Below, piece by piece: positions 1 to 7,181 of a DNA stretch of 49,142 nucleotides; the stretch's first letter is position 1, and every line of letters starts with the position of its first letter. Below the pieces are notes generated by a model that was not told the DNA's origin, did no database searches, and saw only the letters and a program-made list of their open reading frames with translations. The stretch comes from Edwardsiella hoshinae NBRC 105699 = ATCC 33379 (GTDB lineage Bacteria; Pseudomonadota; Gammaproteobacteria; Enterobacterales; Enterobacteriaceae), in the NCBI RefSeq assembly GCF_000474215.1, contig NZ_BAUC01000031.1:1-49142 (forward strand). The letters run 5' to 3'. Position numbers and translations under genes: made by a program.

Positions 1-581
1 ACCCCACAGATGAAGCCGCAGCCGTCGCAGGAAATACCTGCGGGGTTGGCGATGACCAGTTGTGCACGATCGCCGGCCACTTCCATGTAGCCGCGCAGTT
101 GGCTCGGGTCGCTGGAGTTGACTTCGTTGAGGATGATGCGGGCGGTGCCGCGCGCCAGCCACGGGTTGCCTTGCACCCAGCCGCCCAACTGCGTCTGTGT
201 GTTTATACGCGAATTGTTGAGGATGGCGCCTTGCGGGTCGACGTCGAATTGCTTGTAGGTGTTGCGCGAGATGCCAGCGGCGCTGGGCGTCTGGATATTC
301 ACCAGGGGGACTCCGTTGGCGGCCTCCAGTACCGTCGGGCGCTGATTCCCGGGCGCTCTCGGGTCGGCGACGACCTGGGCATGGGCCAGAGGGAGGATAA
401 CCGCCTGACCGAGCGCCAGCGCCAGCGCAAACCGTAAGGGGCTGACCGTGGCGAGGCACCGGCTGCCAGCAGCGGTGCTGCCGGCGCTGGCTCCTGGTCC
501 GTTGCTGCGGACAATCTCGGCGACAACCTGGAACAGGCCCAACGCCCGGTTGAAAACGATGCGATAGAGGTTCTTGTTCAT
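1..581 (-). CDS. CdiA/FhaB-type two-partner secretion exoprotein, N-terminal part (truncated by window edge)
   Basis: The reading frame is open from an ATG at 581 to the left edge (193 codons visible). It begins MNKNLYRIVFN, which matches the extended signal peptide region of large TpsA proteins, followed by a hydrophobic stretch ending LPLAHAQ near residue 75. After that come the TPS-domain hallmarks: RAPGNQRPTV, VNIQTPSAAGISRNTY, FDVDPQGAILNN, TQTQLGGWVQGNPWL, ARIILNEVNSS and finally NPAGISCDGCGF. In the family this domain is recognised by the outer-membrane TpsB partner, which exports a long beta-helical adhesin or contact-dependent inhibition toxin. The partner gene lies 28 bp upstream on the same strand, the usual cdiB-cdiA order. 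The effector end and any immunity gene are outside the window, so toxin, haemolysin or adhesin cannot be told apart here. Confidence 0.9.
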   Translation of the reverse strand, partial: MNKNLYRIVFNRALGLFQVVAEIVRSNGPGASAGSTAAGSRCLATVSPLRFALALALGQAVILPLAHAQVVADPRAPGNQRPTVLEAANGVPLVNIQTPSAAGISRNTYKQFDVDPQGAILNNSRINTQTQLGGWVQGNPWLARGTARIILNEVNSSDPSQLRGYMEVAGDRAQLVIANPAGISCDGCGFICG

Positions 582-609
582 GTCGTCACATCCTTATGCT
601 TGCACGAAA

Positions 610-2313
610 TCAGTAGAACCAGCTGAGGCTGAAGCCAGTCGTGAGCGAGTCGCTCTTGAAGCCTCCGGGCTTGAAGAGCGGGGTGCCGGCGGAGAGATCC
701 CAATAGAACCGCCTGGCACCGCCGCGCAGGCCGATGACCGAGCCGGCCAGGTTGCGCCCCCGGAGCCAGCGCGTGGACGGGCCGCCGACGTGGCCGTAGT
801 CGGCACCGAAATAGAGCTCCTGACCGGCGCCAAGCAGCAGCCCCAGTTCGTTGCGCCAGACCCAGCCGCGCTCGCCCAGCAGGGTCAGTTCGCCGTCAAA
901 GCCGCGGACGGTGTAGTGACCGCCGATGGAGAAGCGGTCTTGCGGGACGAGTGGCGTGCGCTCCCATTGCGCGCGCCAGCTACCGATGTAGCGGGCGCGT
1001 TGCGACCCGAGCGACAGGGGAACCATGAGCTGGGCGTCGGCGGTGATGACCTTCATCCGCGAGGTGCCTTCGCCGAAGTCCTCCTCGGGCGCCGGCATCG
1101 CGTTGAAAGCCCCCGTGCCGCGCCGGTAGGCCAGGCTCGCATCGAGCGTGCTTTCGCCCAGGTATTCGCGGTGCATCAGCCCTAGCTCCCAGCCGCCGGT
1201 GCGGCGGCGTTGGATCTCGACTTCGGTGTCGTCGATGAAGTTGTCGGACTTGCGCATCCAGCCACGCACGTAGAGGGTAGTCTTGCGCATGGCATCGCGA
1301 TAGACGAGCCGCGACAGGCGCAGTTCGGCGTTGTCGCTGGTGCCGCTGTAGACATAGTCCTGGCTGTAGCCGGCGACGGTCTGCCGGTACTCGTAGCCGC
1401 TGATCGTGGCGCTGAGCGTCCAGTAGCCGTAGGGCACGCTGTAGTGCGCGGTGTAGCCCTTGGTGCCCTTGCTGTTGCCGTTGAAAACGTCGTGGTTGAG
1501 GTTGGCGTAGAACAGGTCGTTCCACATGAGGAGATCATCAAGCGAGACGGTCAGCTCGCCCTGGTGCTTGCCCGTCGCCTTGCTGCCGGTGTTATCCAGG
1601 GAAGCGGAAAGCCGGATCGGGGGAGAACGCTGCCGCCAGGCGATGACCAGGTCGCTTTCGCCGGGGCGGGCATCTTCGCCATCGGTCGGGACGATCTGGA
1701 TGTCCGCCTCCACCGTCGGCACGCGCGTAAAGTTCTCCAGTGCCTGCTCGATGTCGCGCAGGTTGAGCAGATCGCCGCGCCTGGCCGGGACGGCGTTCCA
1801 GGCGGTGGCCTTGAGTGATGTGCCAGCGGCGAAGCGAATGGCGCGGATGCGGCCTGGAACGATCGTCAGGGTCAACGTGCCGGTGTTGAGATCCTGTGGC
1901 GCTGCCAGGACACGCGTGGTGATGAAACCGCGAGCGATGATGGCGTTCTGTACGCGAGCCATCACAACGTTAATTCCAGCGGTGCCCAGACAGCGACCGG
2001 TAAAAGGGTCGCTTCTCGGAGCCGCCGCCCTCAGCGCCCAAGAGAAGCGCTGAGCATCCTCGCCATCAAGCTGGATCTGCGAAATGCGAAAGCATGGCGT
2101 CTCGCCAGCGGGCAGGTGCCCAGGCGGCGGCGACGGCTCTGGCCACAACCGCACATCAGGCAACGCTTCCTGTTGCCCGCGCAGCACCCGCTCGCGCTCC
2201 TGCTGGCGCAGCACCTCCTGAACGGCACTGTCGTGCGTTTGCGCCTGGGCGACCGCCAACGGCGTGAACAGGCCCAACACCGTCCAATACGCTCGCCAGA
2301 TCCAAGCCTCCAT
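610..2313 (-). CDS. Two-partner secretion outer-membrane transporter (TpsB; CdiB/FhaC/ShlB family)
   Basis: The 567-residue protein is of normal length for a TpsB transporter. It has a Sec signal (WTVLGLFTPLAVAQAQ) and a basic, Q-rich linker with RQQERERVLRGQQEAL, typical of the plug helix region. Next is a POTRA-type segment (CFRISQIQLDGEDAQ, then LTIVPGRIRAIRF), and then a beta-barrel opening with LDNTGSKATG and carrying the VRGFDGE motif that forms the conserved loop-6 tip. It ends in an aromatic residue pair (SWFY) suited to BAM insertion. The inferred role is export of the neighbouring exoprotein across the outer membrane. An upstream in-frame ATG at 2337 exists, but the ATG at 2313 has a good AAGGGA ribosome site about 8 bases before it, so I chose that one. 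Whether its partner is a CdiA or a haemolysin cannot be settled from this gene. Confidence 0.93.
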   Translation of the reverse strand: MEAWIWRAYWTVLGLFTPLAVAQAQTHDSAVQEVLRQQERERVLRGQQEALPDVRLWPEPSPPPGHLPAGETPCFRISQIQLDGEDAQRFSWALRAAAPRSDPFTGRCLGTAGINVVMARVQNAIIARGFITTRVLAAPQDLNTGTLTLTIVPGRIRAIRFAAGTSLKATAWNAVPARRGDLLNLRDIEQALENFTRVPTVEADIQIVPTDGEDARPGESDLVIAWRQRSPPIRLSASLDNTGSKATGKHQGELTVSLDDLLMWNDLFYANLNHDVFNGNSKGTKGYTAHYSVPYGYWTLSATISGYEYRQTVAGYSQDYVYSGTSDNAELRLSRLVYRDAMRKTTLYVRGWMRKSDNFIDDTEVEIQRRRTGGWELGLMHREYLGESTLDASLAYRRGTGAFNAMPAPEEDFGEGTSRMKVITADAQLMVPLSLGSQRARYIGSWRAQWERTPLVPQDRFSIGGHYTVRGFDGELTLLGERGWVWRNELGLLLGAGQELYFGADYGHVGGPSTRWLRGRNLAGSVIGLRGGARRFYWDLSAGTPLFKPGGFKSDSLTTGFSLSWFY

Positions 2314-2484
2314 AGCCCATATCCCTTTGCAGCACATGCAATCAACCGCCCCGAATCCGGCCTGAGCCTTGCGTTCCGCCTGATCAGCACCGTTGTGGAG
2401 AATCGAGGATAGAAACGACCAGAGACGGCATGAAATGAGATAATTTTAAATATCGATACCAAAGCCAGATGTAGATATAACGCA

Positions 2485-2781
2485 CTAGACGTCGGTGGTC
2501 AACTCTTGTACAAATCCTTCGCGCGCTCTTGGGCCAGGCGGGAGCCGTCGGAATTCGGTCACAGCGACCAATAGCCATGAGAGCCCGTTGGCCCATTCGG
2601 TTTCATCTGGCTCATGCCTTCTGGCGCTGAGCCAAGAAACCTCGTGGGAGAGAGACCATGACGCCGACCGTCCTCGTTGACCACCATCGTCCCGCTGGTG
2701 CCAGGCACCGATGAATTGGGCGCTTACAGAGGCGAAGTTATTCCCGTCTCCCAGAGACACGGCAAGCATTCGGGAGTCCAA
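2485..2781 (-). CDS. Possible small hypothetical ORF upstream of the TpsB gene
   Basis: A 98-codon frame opens with TTG at 2781; the first ATG is at 2769. It reads as a fairly normal soluble protein, with motifs such as GNNFASVSAQFIGAWHQ, EPDETEWANGLSWLL and GPRAREGFVQELT, and without the arginine-rich look of a shadow frame. It has no clear ribosome site and I do not recognise the family. The opposite strand carries an open 61-codon frame across the same bases, so coding is unproven. It lies on the same strand as the secretion genes, about 170 bp upstream of the transporter. It could be a fragment of a degraded accessory gene. Confidence 0.3.
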   Translation of the reverse strand: MDSRMLAVSLGDGNNFASVSAQFIGAWHQRDDGGQRGRSASWSLSHEVSWLSARRHEPDETEWANGLSWLLVAVTEFRRLPPGPRAREGFVQELTTDV

Positions 2782-2796
2782 TTCTAGGGGATAGAG

Positions 2797-3006
2797 ATGC
2801 GAACCAAGTTACTTGGATTAGTGATAGCACTTGGATCTATTACTTTTGCCAATGCTTCATCAACGCTGGAAATCACCGCTCCCTGGGCAGCGAAAATTGA
2901 CAGTATTATCACACGTCCAATTAACGGGATGAAAACCGGAGATCGTGATGGGCAGATCGTGTTCCTATCCGAGATAGGATCAAACAACGCCCTTGGGCCG
3001 GCGTGA
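2797..3006 (+). CDS. Putative small secreted protein, unknown function
   Basis: This 69-residue protein starts at an ATG preceded by AGGGG six bases upstream. Its N-terminus is a textbook Sec signal (MRTKLLGLVIALGSITFANA) with cleavage predicted after NASS or FANA. The mature part would be only about 48 residues (ITAPWAAKIDSIITRP, then KTGDRDGQIVFLSEIG). It lacks an obvious lipobox and contains no cysteine. The end is abrupt, and the DNA downstream looks decayed, so this may be the 5' remnant of a longer gene. It is transcribed away from the secretion locus. No family is recognised. Confidence 0.45.
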   Translation: MRTKLLGLVIALGSITFANASSTLEITAPWAAKIDSIITRPINGMKTGDRDGQIVFLSEIGSNNALGPA

Positions 3007-3528
3007 GGAGGGGATATCCCCCTGCCGACAGGATGGCAATGCTATCGGCCTCTGCGCGAACACGTGTTCAACCGCAAACGCATGCGTTCGGGTTGACGGC
3101 AGTGCGTATGCGGCAGCATCGCTGAAACCAACGTTACTGAGATTGCTGGCTGCCGCCAACAGCGCCTAAACTTCACCTCGCCGCTTCTGGCTTCGGCAGG
3201 AAACGTGGGATAGACATCGATCTAAGGAGAACCTCTCTGGCTTGCCCTAGAAAACGATAACAGAGACCAGGCCATGAGGCGCGCGAGTGATAGCCCCATT
3301 GTCATCGGTCTAGCTAGATGTTTTTCTGCGGCTTTACGCGGCCTATCCCAAGATAGGTCAGAGTCCTGGCATAGGCTTAGCGGCGACCTGAGGCGTCATA
3401 CGCCTGGCTACACAACACAGTCGATTGATTGAAAGTCAGATAAGTCGAATTTTATTGGCAAGAAAATACCGAAAAAATCAATTAAATCGTTATGTGGTGG
3501 AAATTCAGCGGAGCACTGGAGAGGAGAT
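3007..3528. other. Gene-poor, apparently decayed segment beside tRNA-Gly
   Basis: No intact gene is visible. On the minus strand a short open stretch (roughly 2990-3170) reads SDAAAYALPSTRTHAF then AVEHVFAQ and stops. The VEHVFA string recalls the C-terminal region of IS5-family transposases, but the match is too short to call. The base composition becomes AT-rich from about 3420 to the tRNA gene. The segment sits on the 3' side of a tRNA gene, a common position for island junctions. Confidence 0.4.
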
Positions 3529-3602
3529 TGGAGCGGGCGAAGGGAATCGAACCCTCGTATAGAGCTTGGGAAGCTCTCGTTCTACCATTGAACTACGCCC
3601 GC
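3529..3602 (-). tRNA. glyU: tRNA-Gly (anticodon CCC)
   Basis: The minus strand gives a full 74-nt cloverleaf beginning GCGGGCGTAGTTC and ending GCCCGC-TCCA, with CCA encoded. The anticodon loop reads CTTCCCAAG, giving CCC, which decodes GGG. The acceptor stem GCGGGCG/CGCCCGC pairs perfectly and the T-arm carries GGGTTCGATTCCC. As far as I can recall it, the sequence is that of E. coli glyU, which also lies in the lysS neighbourhood. Its 3' end faces the accessory region at 1-3528, consistent with use as an integration site, but no duplicate of the 3' end was found inside the window. Confidence 0.97.
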
Positions 3603-3977
3603 GATGTGCAAACCATTATAGTCACTTCCGCCGGCGCAGCAAGAGGCAATGATGCTAAGTGATGAATATTTCAGCATATATCATAGAACATCTCCGCATA
3701 GTCGAATTTATCGCCATGAACATCCCTATACGGCGAAGATAATCTGTCCTTAGCGTCGCCAACCGTCGTGCCCTGCCCTATCTATCGTTAAGCGCGGCTG
3801 CGATATCCGTCTGGCCTCGCTTGAGGAGACTAAATGGGATGAGGAGAATGGAAGCGAGCGCCCATGATGGTTAACCGCTGGATTCACGGATAAAAAAATC
3901 TATGGTCGCCCCCATTTTTGTAACACTGAGCGACGTTGATTGACGGGGTTAACTCTGATTCCAGCGCTGTTATTTGC
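3603..3977. other. Intergenic region upstream of tRNA-Gly
   Basis: This 375-bp stretch has no convincing gene. It must contain the tRNA-Gly promoter on the minus strand, but I could not pick a clear -35/-10 pair. The part next to the transposase remnant (about 3900-3975) may also be insertion-sequence debris; this is inference. Confidence 0.4.
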
Positions 3978-4106
3978 TCAACAAGCTAAAATTAGCTTCG
4001 TGCCCGTGAATTTCTTCCGCAAAAGCGCCTTACCAGATTTATCCTGGCAGTGAACATGAAAAGGGGGTTTACTGAGATCGATACCAATAAGCGCAATGTG
4101 TTCCAT
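3978..4106 (-). pseudogene. IS110-family transposase, 5' remnant
   Basis: From an ATG at 4106 the minus strand encodes MEHIALIGIDLSKPPFHVH, then QDKSGKALLRKKF, and hits TGA after 42 codons. IS110-type transposases of about 300-400 residues start in just this way, with the first catalytic Asp of the DEDD RuvC-like domain in the IGIDL motif. Only that opening is left; the rest of the RuvC-like domain and the C-terminal Tnp domain with its catalytic serine are gone. It lies between tRNA-Gly and lysS, so this junction has hosted mobile DNA on both sides of the tRNA. It cannot be active. Confidence 0.7.
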
Positions 4107-4175
4107 GATGGCCTCTCCAGAAAGAAAAACACCCTGCCAGCGTGCCGCTCACAGGGTGGGGATGACCATCTCATT

Positions 4176-4196
4176 CGCCCCGGCTTGGCCGGGGCG
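4176..4196 (-). terminator. Hairpin downstream of lysS
   Basis: CGCCCCGG - CTTGG - CCGGGGCG is a perfect 8-bp stem located about 20 bp past the lysS stop codon. No U-tract follows on the minus strand, so it may be an RNA 3'-end stabiliser rather than a strict intrinsic terminator. Confidence 0.5.
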
Positions 4197-4217
4197 GATA
4201 CGCGCAGAGATCGACGC

Positions 4218-5735
4218 TTATTTCTGCGGACGCATCGCCGGGAACAGGATCACGTCACGGATGGTGTGGCTGTTGGTGAACAGCATCATCATACGGTCGA
4301 TACCGATACCCAGACCCGCGGTCGGCGGCAGACCATGCTCCAGCGCGGTCACATAGTCTTCGTCATAGAACATGGCTTCGTCGTCACCGGCATCTTTGGC
4401 TTTCACCTGATCCAGGAAACGTTCGGCCTGATCTTCGGCGTCATTCAGCTCGGAGAAGCCGTTACCGATCTCACGGCCGCCGATGAAGAATTCGAAGCGG
4501 TCGGTGATGAACGGATTCTCGTCGTTACGGCGCGCCAGCGGGGAGACTTCTGCCGGGTATTCGGTGATGAAGGTCGGCTGGATCAGCTGGCTTTCGGCCG
4601 TCTCGTCGAAGATCTCGCACTGTACGCGACCCAGACCCCAGCTCTTCTCGATCTTGATGCCCAGGGATTCGGCGATCTTACACGCTTTCTCCATGTCATC
4701 CAGATCGGCAGAGGCGATGTCCGGACGATAGTGGCAGATGGCCTCTTTCATGCTCATCTTGATGAACGGCTTGCTAAAGTCAAAAGTCTGATCGCCGTAC
4801 TGTACGACGCTGCTACCCAGCACATCCTGGCTGATGGTGCGGAACAGCTCTTCGGTCAACACGATCAGATCTTTATAATCCGCGTAAGCCATATAGAGTT
4901 CCATCATAGTGAACTCAGGGTTGTGACGCGGAGAGACACCTTCGTTACGGAAGTTACGGTTGATTTCGAACACCCGCTCGAAGCCACCGACCACCAGGCG
5001 CTTCAGATACAGTTCCGGCGCGATACGCAGGTACATGTCGATATCCAACGCATTGTGGTGCGTGATGAACGGACGGGCAGAGGCTCCCCCCGGGATCACC
5101 TGCATCATCGGTGTCTCGACTTCCATGAAGCCTTTGTTGACCATGAAGTTACGGATAGCCGCCAGGATCTTAGAGCGCGTACGGAAAGTTTCGCGGGAAG
5201 ATTCGTTGGCGATCAGATCCAGGTAACGTTGACGGTAACGGGTTTCTTGGTCAGACAGGCCGTGGAACTTGTCCGGCAGCGGACGCAGTGCCTTGGTCAG
5301 CAGACGGATAGAGTGGCAGTGGATAGACAGTTCGCCAGTCTGAGTGCGGAACAGTTTACCACGCGCGCCGATGATGTCGCCCAGATCCCACTTCTTGAAG
5401 TGTTCGTTATATACGTCGTCTTTCAGATCATCGCGTGCGATGTACAGCTGGATACGACCGCCCATATCCTGCAAGGTAACGAAAGAGGCTTTACCCATGA
5501 TACGGCGAGTCATCATGCGCCCGGCGACGGAAACTTCAATGTCCAGTGCTTCCAGCTCTTCCTTGCTCTTACCATCGTACAAGCTATGCAGCTTATCGGA
5601 CGTGGTATCACGACGGAAGTCGTTAGGGAAAGCGACGCCTTCCTTACGCAGGGCTGCCAGCTTCTCGCGGCGAGTCTGCATTTCGTTGTTTAAGTCCAGA
5701 GCCTGTTCGGCGCCTTGTTGCTGTTGTTCAGACAT
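4218..5735 (-). CDS. lysS: Lysyl-tRNA synthetase, class II
   Basis: This cytoplasmic enzyme charges tRNA-Lys with lysine using ATP. The 505-residue length matches the bacterial enzyme. An N-terminal OB-fold anticodon-binding domain ([18 protein letters not shown], about residues 65-150) precedes the class II catalytic core, which has motif 2 ([20 protein letters not shown]) and motif 3 ([13 protein letters not shown]) near the C-terminus. The ATG at 5735 lies 9 bp after the prfB stop, so the two are almost certainly co-transcribed, as in E. coli. Nothing odd is visible. A second paralogue (lysU) is not in this window. Confidence 0.98.
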   Translation of the reverse strand: MSEQQQQGAEQALDLNNEMQTRREKLAALRKEGVAFPNDFRRDTTSDKLHSLYDGKSKEELEALDIEVSVAGRMMTRRIMGKASFVTLQDMGGRIQLYIARDDLKDDVYNEHFKKWDLGDIIGARGKLFRTQTGELSIHCHSIRLLTKALRPLPDKFHGLSDQETRYRQRYLDLIANESSRETFRTRSKILAAIRNFMVNKGFMEVETPMMQVIPGGASARPFITHHNALDIDMYLRIAPELYLKRLVVGGFERVFEINRNFRNEGVSPRHNPEFTMMELYMAYADYKDLIVLTEELFRTISQDVLGSSVVQYGDQTFDFSKPFIKMSMKEAICHYRPDIASADLDDMEKACKIAESLGIKIEKSWGLGRVQCEIFDETAESQLIQPTFITEYPAEVSPLARRNDENPFITDRFEFFIGGREIGNGFSELNDAEDQAERFLDQVKAKDAGDDEAMFYDEDYVTALEHGLPPTAGLGIGIDRMMMLFTNSHTIRDVILFPAMRPQK

Positions 5736-5744
5736 AGTGTTTCC

Positions 5745-6843
5745 TCATAACCCGGCTTTTAAACTTGCCTCAATAAACCTATCCAGGTCGCCATCTAACA
5801 CGGCCTGTGTATTACGTGTCTCAACGCTGGTACGTAAATCTTTAATGCGGGAATCATCCAGCACATAAGAGCGGATCTGACTGCCCCAACCGATATCGGA
5901 CTTATTCTCTTCCATCTGTTGACGTTCAGCATTTTTCTTTTGCATCTCAAGTTCATAAAGCTTCGCTTTCATCTGCTTCATGGCTTGATCTTTGTTCTTA
6001 TGCTGTGAACGGTCATTCTGGCATTGGGTCACCAGTCCGGTCGGAATATGGGTGATACGCACAGCGGACTCCGTCTTGTTGACGTGCTGACCGCCGGCGC
6101 CGGAGGCGCGATAAACATCGATGCGCAGATCCGCCGGATTGACATCGATATCGATATCGTCATCCACTTCAGGATAAACAAAGGCGGAGCTGAACGAGGT
6201 ATGACGGCGACCGCCGGAATCGAACGGGCTCTTACGCACCAGGCGATGCACGCCGGTTTCGGTACGCAGCCAACCGTAAGCATAGTCGCCGCTGATTTTG
6301 ATGGTGGCGGACTTCAAGCCGGCCACTTCACCTTCGGATTCTTCGATAATTTCGGTTTTGAAACCTTTGGCTTCTGCCCAGCGCAGATACATGCGCAACA
6401 GCATGCTGGCCCAATCCTGGGCTTCAGTGCCCCCAGAGCCGGCCTGAATGTCCAGATAGCAGTCGGCACTATCGTACTCGCCGGAGAACATACGGCGGAA
6501 CTCCAACTGCCCCAATTTCACCTCGAGCTGATCCAGTTCGGCGACGGCCTCATTAAAGGTCTCTTCGTCGTCGGCTTCGACCGCCAGCTCCAGCAATCCG
6601 GCCACATCCTCCAGCCCCTGGTGCATCTCGTCGATGGTATTGACGATACTTTCGAGGGAGGAACGCTCTTTGCCCAGTGCCTGCGCACGCTCCGGCTCAT
6701 TCCACACATCCGGCTGTTCCAGCTCGGCGTTGACCTCTTCTAGGCGCTCTTTCTTGGCATCATAGTCAAAGATACCCCCTCAGAACATCTGTCCGCGCAG
6801 ACAGGTCCTGAATACGGTGTTTTACCGGATTAATTTCAAACAT
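5745..6843 (-). CDS. prfB: Peptide chain release factor 2 (programmed +1 frameshift)
   Basis: RF2 releases completed peptides at UGA and UAA codons. The coding sequence is in two frames. Codons 1-25 run from the ATG at 6843 ([14 protein letters not shown]...RGYL) to an in-frame UGA at 6766-6768. The ribosome slips +1 there and continues for 340 residues to 5745, giving 365 in total, the E. coli length. The second part holds the SPF stop-codon recognition tripeptide ([15 protein letters not shown]) and the catalytic GGQ loop ([16 protein letters not shown]). Frameshifting makes RF2 synthesis autoregulated: low RF2 favours the shift. A terminator-like hairpin separates it from recJ, so a promoter of its own in 6844-7130 is likely. 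Confidence 0.97.
6765..6780 (-). promoter_or_regulatory. prfB: RF2 programmed frameshift site
   Basis: The minus strand reads AGGGGG-TAT-CTT-TGA-C: an internal Shine-Dalgarno-like element three bases before the slippery CTT codon, followed by UGA in the context UGAC. This is the arrangement established for E. coli prfB, where peptidyl-tRNA-Leu slips from CUU to UUU. Confidence 0.95.
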
Positions 6844-7181
6844 ATGCTGTTATCTTCTATAAAAAGTACACTGGCCAGGAAAGAAAACTGCCACCCTACG
6901 CCCCGGCCAAGATGAAAAAACGTAAAGCAACGGGATATCGCACCATGTGATGGCGGATGGGCGGCATAATTGCCCCCGTTATCCCTACAGACTATAGCAA
7001 CTCGTTTAGCGAAATGGCAGACCTTACGCAGAGATCCTGCACTGTTGCTATAAAATCCGGCACTTAACGCAACAGTTCAACGAATTTACTAATCTGTGCC
7101 CCTTCGTTATTAATTATGCTAATAAAATAAAGGGGTGATAAATATCACCCCTCTACAATACATGATTTTGTGCACACTGCC
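6844..7181. other. recJ-prfB intergenic region
   Basis: In these 338 bp I see no gene. It contains the recJ terminator at 7131-7152 and a pair of inverted segments, CTATAGCAAC near 6991 and GTTGCTATA near 7044. The prfB promoter should lie here, but no clean -35/-10 pair could be chosen. Confidence 0.5.
7131..7152 (-). terminator. Intrinsic terminator after recJ
   Basis: AGGGGTGATA-AA-TATCACCCCT is a perfect 10-bp inverted repeat 30 bp beyond the recJ stop, followed on the minus strand by the T-rich TTATTTTATT. It would uncouple recJ from prfB. Confidence 0.75.

Noticed and set aside
4050..5693. 547-codon open frame antisense to lysS
   Set aside because: It is a shadow of lysS produced by biased codon use; no ribosome site, no recognisable domain.
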